29,245 bases of DNA from Delta-02 sp964513565. Lineage in GTDB: Bacteria; Desulfobacterota; Syntrophorhabdia; Syntrophorhabdales; Syntrophorhabdaceae. Location of the stretch: positions 1-29,245 of the forward strand of contig CAZENE010000040.1 in NCBI GenBank assembly GCA_964513565.1. The letters are read 5' to 3'. A program made the translations under genes and the position numbers. This document shows, one piece after another, positions 10,571 through 17,675 of the stretch. The notes beneath the pieces are model-generated. The model was given only the letters and a program-made list of their open reading frames with translations, did no database searches and was not told where the DNA came from. The number at the start of each line of letters is the position of its first letter. Positions within the stretch are counted from its first letter, which is position 1.

Positions 10571-12463
10571 TCAACTTTCAGATTCGGACAACATCTTTCT
10601 CAGCTCTTCTCCCTGCACCATCTCCTTTTGCGAAAGGAGACGGGCCAGGTCATCGAGGACTTTCCGCCGCTCGGAGAGGATGCTGCGCACCCTTTGCTGT
10701 GCCTCTTGCATCACCCTTGAGACCTCTTCATCAATCTGGGTGGACCGCGTCTCGCTATATGTTTTGGTTTGATTGTACCCTTCCGGAAGGAACATGGCCT
10801 GGCGGGGGCGCTCGTAGGTCACCGGTCCCAACAGATCGCTCATGCCGTATTCCGCGATCATGGACCGGGCAATTTCTGTTGCCCGCTGCAAGTCGTTCTG
10901 GGAGCCCGTGGAGGTCTCCCCGAAGACGAGTTCCTCTGCCATCCTTCCCCCCAAAAGAACGGCGAGGCGGTCCAGTAGTTCGGAGCGTGTCATTAAGTAA
11001 CGGTCTTCCGTAGGCCGCTGCTGGGTGTAACCCAGGGCGCCGATCCCCCTGGGGATGATGGAAATTTTATGCACGTGGTCGGCATGCTCCAGAGATTCAG
11101 CGACAATCGCATGGCCGGACTCATGGAAGGCAACGATCTCCTTCTCCAACGGATTCATCACCCGGTTCTTTTTCTCCAATCCGCCGACCACCCGGTCGAT
11201 GGCTTCATCGAATTCCGTCGAATCCACCGTTTCTTTATCTTTTCGGGCAGCCAGCAGGGCCGCCTCGTTGACAAGGTTTGCCAGGTCGGCCCCCACAAAC
11301 CCCGGGGTGAGACTGGCTATCTTACCGAGATCAACGTCGGGCCCCAGGATCACATTCTTGGAGTGGATCTTCAGGATGGCCTCGCGCCCTTTAATATCCG
11401 GGCGGTCTATCATGACCTGCCGGTCAAATCTTCCGGGACGGAGAAGGGCGGGATCGAGGATCTCCGGACGGTTGGTGGCGGCCATGATTATCACCCCTTT
11501 GTTCGATTGAAACCCATCCATTTCAACCAGGAGCTGGTTGAGCGTTTGCTCCCGTTCATCATTCCCGCCAAGGACATTCATCCCCCGGGCCTTCCCCAGC
11601 GCGTCCAGTTCATCGATGAATATGATGCAGGGGGCCTGGCCGGTGGCCTGAGAGAACAGATCGCGTACGCGGGATGCTCCCACGCCCACGAACATTTCCA
11701 CGAACTCGGACCCGCTGATGCTGAAGAAAGGCACCTGCGCCTCCCCTGCCACAGCTTTTGCCAGGAGGGTCTTGCCCGTCCCCGGCGAGCCAACGAGAAG
11801 AACACCTTTGGGGATCCTTCCGCCGAGCTTTTGGAATTTCTCGGGATACTTCAAAAACTCCACGACCTCCAGGAGCTCACCTTTTGCCTCATCAATACCC
11901 GCCACATCGGCGAAGGTGACCTTGACCTCACTCTGCGCAAACAGTTTCGCCTTGCTTTTTGAAAAGGACATGACCCCCATGCCCGGTCCCATCTTTTTCA
12001 TGGCAAACCGCCAGACAAGAAAGAAAATGGCGATGGGGATAACCCAGGAGAGCACGGTACCCAGAAATTTGCTTTCGTAAAGCCCGGAGTAATCTATTTT
12101 ACGTTGATCAAGCTCCTCTACGAGGTTGGGATCGTCAACCCGAACCGTGGTAAAACGCTTATCCGGCTTCTCATCTGTTCCCTTCGTCGTACCTGTGATA
12201 TTCTCCGGACCGATGATCAATTTGGTCACGTTGCCTGAGGCCAGGTCTTGTTTGAACTGGCTGTAAGGGACCGTCTCCGCCTTCGGCGAAAAAAAGTATT
12301 GCTGCAGGTAGATAACCAGAAGAAACCCAATGACGAAATACCAGATGCTGAATCGAGCCTTCGGAGGCAGGGCGCTTTTACGCTGGCGGTCTCTAAGACC
12401 GAAGAAGGAGCGAACCCTATCTGATAAAGTATTCTCAGGTACTTTTTTTTCTTTAGACGGCAC
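10571..12463 (-). CDS. ftsH: ATP-dependent zinc metalloprotease FtsH
   Basis: This 630-residue membrane-anchored AAA+ protease degrades misfolded or regulatory membrane and cytosolic proteins as a hexamer. TM1 is at about 39-58 and TM2 at about 133-153, bracketing a periplasmic domain of some 75 residues. AAA motifs are Walker A GSPGTGKT (225-232), Walker B IIFIDELDA (280-288) and the second region of homology with LRPGRFDRQV (341-350). The zinc site HESGH is at 447-451, with a likely third ligand Asp in GSQNDLQRAT. Walker B is followed by LGKARG rather than the common VGRQRG, which suggests a specialised paralog. The start is GTG at 12463 with GAGGG just upstream. It overlaps the end of a 39-codon membrane-peptide ORF by 11 bases, so translation may be coupled. 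Upstream lie the ABM gene and a sigma-54 promoter, making this probably not the housekeeping copy (inference). Confidence 0.95.
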   Translation of the reverse strand: MPSKEKKVPENTLSDRVRSFFGLRDRQRKSALPPKARFSIWYFVIGFLLVIYLQQYFFSPKAETVPYSQFKQDLASGNVTKLIIGPENITGTTKGTDEKPDKRFTTVRVDDPNLVEELDQRKIDYSGLYESKFLGTVLSWVIPIAIFFLVWRFAMKKMGPGMGVMSFSKSKAKLFAQSEVKVTFADVAGIDEAKGELLEVVEFLKYPEKFQKLGGRIPKGVLLVGSPGTGKTLLAKAVAGEAQVPFFSISGSEFVEMFVGVGASRVRDLFSQATGQAPCIIFIDELDALGKARGMNVLGGNDEREQTLNQLLVEMDGFQSNKGVIIMAATNRPEILDPALLRPGRFDRQVMIDRPDIKGREAILKIHSKNVILGPDVDLGKIASLTPGFVGADLANLVNEAALLAARKDKETVDSTEFDEAIDRVVGGLEKKNRVMNPLEKEIVAFHESGHAIVAESLEHADHVHKISIIPRGIGALGYTQQRPTEDRYLMTRSELLDRLAVLLGGRMAEELVFGETSTGSQNDLQRATEIARSMIAEYGMSDLLGPVTYERPRQAMFLPEGYNQTKTYSETRSTQIDEEVSRVMQEAQQRVRSILSERRKVLDDLARLLSQKEMVQGEELRKMLSESES

Positions 12464-12572
12464 ATTGCCCTCTTATGGTCACGTTCTCCCGCGTGATCAC
12501 GATGTTGATCGCGCTTGCGAGAAAAAATATGACTACAATCATTACAAAGGCATAAACTGGTATCATCGGCAT
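12453..12572 (-). CDS. Small single-pass membrane peptide upstream of ftsH
   Basis: A 39-codon ORF begins at ATG 12572 and ends with TAA at 12453. The start is preceded by AGGAG (12583-12587) ten bases away. The product begins MPMIPVYAFVMIVV, has one strongly hydrophobic segment (about residues 4-25) and ends with the polar tail ITRENVTIRGQCAV. Its last 11 bases overlap the GTG start of ftsH in another frame, a classic arrangement for translational coupling. Function is unknown. Small membrane peptides can modulate FtsH, as HflKC-type proteins, SpoVM and YccA-type substrates do in other bacteria, so an FtsH modulator or substrate is an attractive but unproven idea. It could also be only a leader peptide that couples ftsH translation. 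Confidence 0.6.
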   Translation of the reverse strand: MPMIPVYAFVMIVVIFFLASAINIVITRENVTIRGQCAV

Positions 12573-12627
12573 AATGCGGGTTCTCCTTTTCCCCTGGCTT
12601 TCCGCTTATGGTTGCTGTCAATCCCGC

Positions 12628-12948
12628 TTAAGGGGTGTTCGCCAGGCGGCCTCCATTTCCTCCCGGGTTGAAAAGGGTGTGGAATGTAATGTCGTAGGGC
12701 CTCTGAAGAAGGTTCGCCGCACCATGAAGTATCTTGAAACCCTCCGATCCCAGGTAGCCTTCAAGATTCTCCCGGGTATTCCATTCTCCAAGAAGGCAAA
12801 GTTCGTTATCATCCTCCATGCTCTGGCAAAAGTCACAACGCTCGCATCCCTTCTGGGTCCTTATGGAAGCCATCAGGGAAGTAATTGTCTGGGACAACTC
12901 CACGCGCTTCTCAGAATGAACCTTCATCCGTATAATGAGCAAGATCAT
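12628..12948 (-). CDS. ABM-fold protein (antibiotic biosynthesis monooxygenase / YgiN-like)
   Basis: This 106-residue cytosolic protein has the ABM ferredoxin-like layout. A first strand ILLIIRMKVHSEKR leads to a helix ending SLMASIRTQKGC, then strands around CLLGEWNTRENLEGYLGSEGF. ABM proteins are dimeric; some are quinol or polyketide monooxygenases or haem-degrading enzymes, but many have no known substrate. An unusual CxxCxxC (CERCDFC) follows the conserved Gly, with another Cys in ELCLLGEW, hinting at redox sensing or metal binding (inference). No Shine-Dalgarno precedes the ATG at 12948. The start is favoured because the first beta strand needs it. A sigma-54 promoter at 12961-12976 predicts transcription starting two bases upstream of that ATG. 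Met8 (12927) is the alternative start. The gene heads a same-strand run leading into ftsH. Confidence 0.75.
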   Translation of the reverse strand: MILLIIRMKVHSEKRVELSQTITSLMASIRTQKGCERCDFCQSMEDDNELCLLGEWNTRENLEGYLGSEGFKILHGAANLLQRPYDITFHTLFNPGGNGGRLANTP

Positions 12949-12960
12949 GTTAATGGTGGT

Positions 12961-12976
12961 TGCAAAGTGTCTGCCA
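12961..12976 (-). promoter_or_regulatory. Sigma-54 (RpoN) -24/-12 promoter
   Basis: On the minus strand the sequence is TGGCAGACACTTTGCA. It has TGGCA at -24 and TTGCA at -12, with exactly ten bases between the invariant GG and GC, matching the consensus TGGCAC-N5-TTGCA at all but one position. With C at -12, +1 falls at 12950, two bases before the ABM gene ATG. The gene immediately upstream (13133-15055) encodes a sigma-54 activator, which supports the call. Confidence 0.78.
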
Positions 12977-13092
12977 GAAAGAGATATACATCAAAAGAGT
13001 GGAATTACGCCTGAATGCCGCTGGGTTAGATCAACAGAGATGAATGCTCGTCAGGCATCGAAACGGTCTCTTGACCTGAATATGTGGTGGAA

Positions 13093-13108
13093 CCTCAAGA
13101 TATTGAGG
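13093..13108. promoter_or_regulatory. Palindrome upstream of the sigma-54 promoter, candidate activator site
   Basis: CCTCAA-GATA-TTGAGG is a perfect inverted repeat about 120 bases upstream of the -24 element, the usual distance for an enhancer bound by a sigma-54 activator. It also lies 25 bases beyond the activator stop codon. It has no U-tract on the minus strand, so a terminator is less likely. The repeated TGAATGC at about 13011 and 13040 may also matter. Confidence 0.35.
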
Positions 13109-13132
13109 GGGTTCGATGAAAACCGGGACAGC

Positions 13133-15055
13133 CTACTCTGAATACTCTATTTGCGGCCGGAATATCCCGAGCTTATGCATTCTCGCCCTCAGGGTGCTCG
13201 GGTGAAGACCCAGGATCGATGCCGCCCCGCCCTTTCCCTCGATTCGCCACCGAGTTTCTGAAAGGGCTCTTAATATTTGATTTCGCTCCGTCTCTTCCAG
13301 GGTTTTCACGGCGGATGAAAACGGAAGGGATGAGCCCTCCAGTTTGTCTGCGAGCTGCAAGGCAGACCCGGAACACAGGATCACGGCCCGTTCAATGATA
13401 TTCTCCAGTTCCCGGATGTTCCCGGGCCAGGGGTAATCCTTGAGTGCCTTCAGTGCTTCTTTTTGGATCGACGTGATCTGTTTCCCCAGCTTCCTGGAAT
13501 ACCTTTGTATGAAGGCCTCGGCCAGAAGCGGTATGTCTTCTGCCCGCTGCCGCAGAGGAGGGACAGTGATGGGAAAGACATTGAGCCGATAGTAAAGGTC
13601 CTGCCGAAACCGGCCCTTGCGGATCTCTTCCTCAAGGTTTCGATTGGTTGTTGCAATTATCCGCACATCGACTTTTATCGTATGGGACGAGCCCAGACGC
13701 TCGAACTCATTATGCTGGATAGCCCGGAGCAGTTTGGCCTGCATCTCCAACGAGAGTTCTCCTATCTCGTCCAGGCAAAGGGTGGATCCGTTGGCGAGTT
13801 CGAATCGACCTATCTGCCGCGTATCCGCCCCGGTGAAAGCCCCCTTCTCCCGGCCGAAGAGTTCGCTCTCCATTAAATTTTCCGGCAGGGCGGCACAGTT
13901 GACGGTGATCAGCGGACGATCTTTGCGAGGGCTCATGTTGTGGATGGCGGCGGCAATCAACTCCTTTCCCGTGCCGGTCTCACCCAGGATGAGAACTGTC
14001 GTGTTCGTAGGCGCGACCTGCTCCGCCCGGTAAAGAACGTATTTAAGACCGTCGCTCTGCCCGAGAATGTTCCCGGGTTGATGTTTCGTCGTGATCTCTT
14101 GACGGAAATAAATGTTTTCAGCCTCGAGCTGGTCCTTCAGTGTTTTGATCTCGGAAAGCGCGGTCTGAAGTTCGGCAGTCCGCTCCTCGACTCGTCGCTC
14201 CAGTTCGTCGTGGGCTTTTTGCAGGGCTTCTTCTATACGCTTCCGTTCCGTGATATCGCGGATATTGCACTGGATCACCCTGTGATGGTCCACGAGATAT
14301 ACATTACTCACAAATTCCACGGCAATGAGCCGTCCATCTTTCGTTTCCAACGGCAGATCTTCGTAGCGGACGTATCCCTTCACCTGAAGCTCTTCAAAGA
14401 CCGCCTTGGATGCCTCGATGTCTTTAAAGGCACCAATCTCCCAGAGTCTCTTCCCTACAAGGTCTGCATAAGGATATCCCAGCATCTCCACCAGAAAAGG
14501 GTTCACATCCGATATTCTTCCTGTCACGGCATCGAGAAGCAGTATTCCATCCTGGGCCGTTTCAAAGAGACGGCGGTAGCGCGTTTCAGAGATCTTCAGC
14601 GCCTCATCCGACTGCTTCTGGGCGGTAATATCCTCAATAGCGAGGAGGATCATTTCCGTGCCTTTACCCTCCTGAAGGATCCGGCGGGCATTAAGAAGCA
14701 TGGTCCTGAGCCCGATGGCAGGGAATTCATGGTCGACTTCAAAATCATTGAAATGGGTATTCCGGGGAATGATTTCCTCTAACAACCCCCGCAATGAAGG
14801 AATATCCCAAACATTGTCGCCTATATTGTACAGAAATCGCCCCTCGGTTCCTTCGGGCGTCATGTGAAATGTTTCGTAGAAGGAACGATTGGCCTTGATC
14901 ACCACCAGATCGGAAGCGAGCACGATAAGAGGTTCACGGACTGTTTCCACCACGCTCTCCGTGAAGTTTTGGATTCTCTTAAGACCTCTTCCCGTTCGCT
15001 TGCGTTTGGTTGAGGCCCGCACGAGTTCCTCAGCTTCCTGCAGGCGCAGCCCCAT
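13133..15055 (-). CDS. PAS-PAS sigma-54-dependent transcriptional activator
   Basis: This cytosolic enhancer-binding protein has 640 residues from the ATG. Two PAS domains lie at about 30-145 (with EPLIVLASDLVVIKANRSFY) and about 155-273. A coiled coil spans roughly 273-322. The AAA+ domain at about 330-560 has Walker A GETGTGKE (358-365), the sigma-54-contacting GAFTGA loop (405-410) and Walker B LCLDE (426-430). A Fis-type helix-turn-helix is at about 604-630 (GGAASILGLHPSTLRARMHKLG). No receiver domain is present, so the signal is probably sensed by the PAS domains. The ATG at 15055 lacks a ribosome site, and coding-like coiled-coil sequence continues in frame for 28 codons upstream to an ATA at 15139 with GAGGAG seven bases before it, so translation may begin there. 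Its likely target is the sigma-54 promoter just downstream. Confidence 0.93.
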   Translation of the reverse strand: MGLRLQEAEELVRASTKRKRTGRGLKRIQNFTESVVETVREPLIVLASDLVVIKANRSFYETFHMTPEGTEGRFLYNIGDNVWDIPSLRGLLEEIIPRNTHFNDFEVDHEFPAIGLRTMLLNARRILQEGKGTEMILLAIEDITAQKQSDEALKISETRYRRLFETAQDGILLLDAVTGRISDVNPFLVEMLGYPYADLVGKRLWEIGAFKDIEASKAVFEELQVKGYVRYEDLPLETKDGRLIAVEFVSNVYLVDHHRVIQCNIRDITERKRIEEALQKAHDELERRVEERTAELQTALSEIKTLKDQLEAENIYFRQEITTKHQPGNILGQSDGLKYVLYRAEQVAPTNTTVLILGETGTGKELIAAAIHNMSPRKDRPLITVNCAALPENLMESELFGREKGAFTGADTRQIGRFELANGSTLCLDEIGELSLEMQAKLLRAIQHNEFERLGSSHTIKVDVRIIATTNRNLEEEIRKGRFRQDLYYRLNVFPITVPPLRQRAEDIPLLAEAFIQRYSRKLGKQITSIQKEALKALKDYPWPGNIRELENIIERAVILCSGSALQLADKLEGSSLPFSSAVKTLEETERNQILRALSETRWRIEGKGGAASILGLHPSTLRARMHKLGIFRPQIEYSE

Positions 15056-15146
15056 GGCATTCAGCTTCGTCTGTAGCTCTTCTATCTCAGAGAGAAGCTG
15101 CTGTATTGTTTTGCGGTTTACCCCGGATTCTTTTTTTATGATACCA

Positions 15147-15152
15147 CTCCTC
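15147..15152 (-). promoter_or_regulatory. Ribosome binding site pointing to a non-ATG start of the activator
   Basis: GAGGAG on the minus strand lies seven bases before ATA (15139-15137), or four before ATC (15142-15140). Both are in frame with the activator, and the frame stays open with coil-like residues down to the first ATG at 15055. No ATG, GTG or TTG exists between the upstream in-frame TAG and 15055. AUA and AUC starts are rare but known. Confidence 0.4.
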
Positions 15153-15176
15153 GTCCGATCACATTCGGGGCGTTGA

Positions 15177-15532
15177 TCTTCGTTCTACACTCCGACCCAT
15201 TTATATAGTATCTGGCGTCCTCCGTTTTCCCCTTTTCTTATTCTTGTATTGTAACTAAGCAAATGTCAATAGGGTTTCCACTTCGAAAATGGCTCACCTC
15301 TTCATTTTACCACCCTCAGGGACAAGATCAATCATTACCTGCACCAGTCAGTAATTGCGTTGACAACGAGGCCTCCCGGTAAAGTTCTTTCTACAACATC
15401 TACGCATGCTATTTGACATATAGCGGTAGCTCGGTACTGCCAGGGATGTACCGTCGCAGACCTTCAATGACGATTTGCCCGTCCCCATTCGGGTTACCGG
15501 GAGCACAAAAGGCGAATCCATATCCCGAAATC
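15177..15532. other. Intergenic region, no gene seen
   Basis: No ORF here looks coding in either direction. On the minus strand TTGACA (15264-15269) with TACAAG 15 bases downstream, and an AT-rich TACTATATAAAT stretch (about 15200-15211), are weak promoter candidates for the sigma-54 activator gene. On the plus strand TTGACA also occurs near 15361 and 15414 but lacks a matching -10. Confidence 0.4.
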
Positions 15533-15561
15533 TTGACAGAGAATGGCGAGATAACTATTAT
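15533..15561 (+). promoter_or_regulatory. Sigma-70 promoter TTGACA-N17-TATTAT
   Basis: A perfect -35 hexamer TTGACA (15533-15538) is followed, after the optimal 17 bases, by TATTAT (15556-15561), five of six matches to the -10 consensus. It is the best sigma-70 promoter in the window, yet it points toward the 3' end of selB on the opposite strand and precedes no ORF, so a non-coding RNA is the natural product. Confidence 0.65.
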
Positions 15562-15566
15562 CTTAA

Positions 15567-15688
15567 CGGTGTTGGGAGATTAAGCGGGCAGCATTAAGCT
15601 TCGGAAGCCCTGATTGTCCACGATTTGGGCGGCACTTACCACGTGGAAACCTGATTCGCATCTTCGATCATCCGCGCAGCACTCTTTT
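15567..15688 (+). ncRNA. Candidate structured small RNA, possibly 6S-like
   Basis: Transcription from the strong promoter at 15533-15561 would begin near 15568. The next 120 bases close on themselves: GUGUUG (15569-15574) pairs with CAGCAC (15677-15682), and GGAGAU (15575-15580) pairs with AUCUUC (15660-15665). After a 3-nt bulge GCGGG (15584-15588) pairs with UUCGC (15655-15659). The order GAGAU ... AAGCGGGC ... GCAUCU resembles the closing stem of E. coli 6S RNA. Internal hairpins such as GGGC/GCCC are possible. A short U-rich tract (UCUUUU, 15683-15688) follows the closing stem. The size is shorter than typical 6S (160-200 nt), so the identity is tentative. The 3' end overlaps the end of selB by 21 bases in antisense. 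Confidence 0.42.
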
Positions 15689-17557
15689 GTCGCCCTTACG
15701 TATTGTCAGCTTGATCTGGTCGAGGTATTCAAGGAGGGGAATGAGAAATTTGCGTGACAGGTTGAGCTCCCCCTTGAAATCGGAGGGACCCATTTCCTGG
15801 TGCTGTTTGAGGAAATCTATTGCCCTGCGCTTCAATTCTTCGATCATGTTCGGGTGAAAGTACATATCCTGCGCAACCTTGATAACTCCTCCGCGGAACG
15901 TGAGGCGGTCCAGGAGTTCCCGTGCATTCTTTTCGCTTATGCCGATACTCGCGGAAAGGTCCTTCAACCCCGGCGGTGTATACGCGGACGAAAGGAGCAG
16001 GTCGACGATCCGTTTCTCAACTTCATTGTTCTGATTTGCCTTGGTATGCGCCTTTGACGAGACCCTGTCTTTCTCGAGCACGATGAACCCGTCTGTGGCG
16101 CATTCATCAAGGGCGGCCTGAAAAATCTGGACATCCGTTGCCGGAAGACGCATCCGCAATTCCTCTTTCGATATACCGACCTTTAAAGGATTTGCTTTAT
16201 GGTATTCATTGACAAGAGCTAATACTTTTTCCTTATAGTCATTCCAAAAATTATTATGGATATACGTTTTACCGATAAGCTTCACGCTGGAATTTTTTAT
16301 GAGGGCCTCGCCTGTTTTTTCCGTAAATGCCAGGTCCTTCCCGATCATTATTGACAGGGTCTGCTGCTTAACACCCCTGTACGAACCCTTCCTTATATGA
16401 TAAGCCGCTTTATCTATATCGCTGCCTGTGTTTAGGATCTGATAAAAGTCTCCAAGGTCATCGCTCTTCCTTTTATGCCGTGAGGGCATGATATCGAGGA
16501 CCGATCCGCCCCCCACGGTCTGCACGGCATAAGAACCTCGGAGAATGAACCGGTCTCCCGGAAGGACCACAATTGGTTTTTTGAAAACAAATTGCACGAA
16601 TTGTTCCTCGCCCGGTTCTATCTGGTCCGAGTTCAAGAGCACCAGCCGGGCTTCCTCCTGCGTTGTAGCGATATGGAAACGCAGGATGCTATCATGCCGT
16701 ATCGGTTTTATGGGGAGTTTCAGGAGCTTGAGCGATGCATCGATGCGCGATGTAAGCAAAAGTGTATCAGGCCTCGCTATCATGCTCCCGCGTTCGACGT
16801 CCTGCCGGTCGAGGCCCTGCAGGTTAAGGGCGATCCTCTGCCCTGCCATTGCCTCTTTTACATCGTCATGGTATGCCTGAATACTGCGAACGCGGGCCTT
16901 TCTTCCAAAAGGAAACAGCTCAACGTCGTCACCCACCGTGAGCGAACCCGATATACATGTCCCTGTTACGATAGTACCAAGACCCTTCAAGGTAAAAACC
17001 CTGTCGACCGGCAGCCGGAATATGCCTTCCCGGGACCTTTCCTCTATCGTATCCGCTATGTCACGCAGCAGACTTCTCAGGAGATCAAGATTTTCCCCTG
17101 TAACCGCAGAAACCGCCACAACGGGGGAGTCTTCAAGGACCCGCCCTTTCAGGAAATCCCTGATATCTTCCTCGACAAGCTCAACCATGTCATCGTCGAC
17201 AAGGTCTTTCTTTGTAATGACGACTATTCCTTTCTTAAGGCCGAGCATCTCGCAAATATCGAGATGCTCGCGGGTCTGAGGCATCACGCCCTCGTCGGCG
17301 GCAACCACAAGAAGAACGCTATCGATACCCCAGGCTCCGGCCACCATGTGGCGTACAAATTTTTCATGTCCCGGCACGTCGACAATTCCCACGAGAAGAT
17401 CGTCATCGAGGTGCCAGTGGGCAAAACCCAATTCAGTGGTTATCCCCCTTTCCTTCTCCTCCTTGAGACGATCGCAGTCGATGCCGGTCAGGGCCCTGAT
17501 GAGGCTGGTTTTGCCGTGATCGATATGCCCCGCAGTTCCAATGACAATCCTTTTCAT
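15668..17557 (-). CDS. selB: Selenocysteine-specific elongation factor SelB
   Basis: SelB carries Sec-tRNA(Sec) to ribosomes paused at UGA codons marked by a SECIS hairpin. The 629-residue cytosolic GTPase starts MKRIVIGTAGHIDHGKT, with the G1 motif GHIDHGKT (10-17). RGITTELGF is switch I, DVPGHEKF (60-67) is G3, and TKKD is the G4 motif. EF-Tu-like domains II and III follow, and then winged-helix repeats in the C-terminal third that bind SECIS RNA. The length is normal for bacterial SelB. The ATG at 17557 has no Shine-Dalgarno but a TATAGT box ten bases upstream. selA, selD and a tRNA-Sec were not found in the window. The gene is divergent from the HDAC-like gene. Confidence 0.96.
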   Translation of the reverse strand: MKRIVIGTAGHIDHGKTSLIRALTGIDCDRLKEEKERGITTELGFAHWHLDDDLLVGIVDVPGHEKFVRHMVAGAWGIDSVLLVVAADEGVMPQTREHLDICEMLGLKKGIVVITKKDLVDDDMVELVEEDIRDFLKGRVLEDSPVVAVSAVTGENLDLLRSLLRDIADTIEERSREGIFRLPVDRVFTLKGLGTIVTGTCISGSLTVGDDVELFPFGRKARVRSIQAYHDDVKEAMAGQRIALNLQGLDRQDVERGSMIARPDTLLLTSRIDASLKLLKLPIKPIRHDSILRFHIATTQEEARLVLLNSDQIEPGEEQFVQFVFKKPIVVLPGDRFILRGSYAVQTVGGGSVLDIMPSRHKRKSDDLGDFYQILNTGSDIDKAAYHIRKGSYRGVKQQTLSIMIGKDLAFTEKTGEALIKNSSVKLIGKTYIHNNFWNDYKEKVLALVNEYHKANPLKVGISKEELRMRLPATDVQIFQAALDECATDGFIVLEKDRVSSKAHTKANQNNEVEKRIVDLLLSSAYTPPGLKDLSASIGISEKNARELLDRLTFRGGVIKVAQDMYFHPNMIEELKRRAIDFLKQHQEMGPSDFKGELNLSRKFLIPLLEYLDQIKLTIRKGDKRVLRG

Positions 17558-17567
17558 GTGTGGGTAA

Positions 17568-17573
17568 ACTATA
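17568..17573 (-). promoter_or_regulatory. Putative -10 box of selB
   Basis: TATAGT on the minus strand, five of six to consensus, ends ten bases before the selB ATG, which would put +1 near 17561 and leave a leader of about four bases. No convincing -35 is seen at 16-18 bases; the heptad tract lies just upstream. Confidence 0.35.
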
Positions 17574-17585
17574 GCATAAAACGCC

Positions 17586-17634
17586 GTAAAGAGTAAGGAG
17601 TAAAGCGTGGGGGTAAGGGATGAGGAGTGAGGCG
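17586..17634 (+). repeat. Degenerate heptanucleotide tandem tract
   Basis: Seven consecutive 7-base units resembling GTAAGGA run across the divergent selB/HDAC-like intergenic region. The first three are GTAAAGA, GTAAGGA and GTAAAGC; the later units drift toward TGAGGAG and TGAGGCG. The strand is strongly purine-biased. It probably arose by slippage. It lies just upstream of the selB -10 box, where changes in copy number could alter promoter spacing. Confidence 0.6.
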
Positions 17635-17675
17635 AAAAATTGTGAACGTCTTTTTCTCCTGGCTATTTTCTATTA

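Noticed and set aside
15177..15667. Search for a tRNA-Sec gene near selB
   Set aside because: No cloverleaf with a TCA anticodon, GGTTCGA-like T arm or CCA end could be recognised on either strand.
16592..17596. 334-codon plus-strand ORF antisense to selB
   Set aside because: The selB frame is unmistakable with all GTPase motifs; the antisense translation resembles no family.
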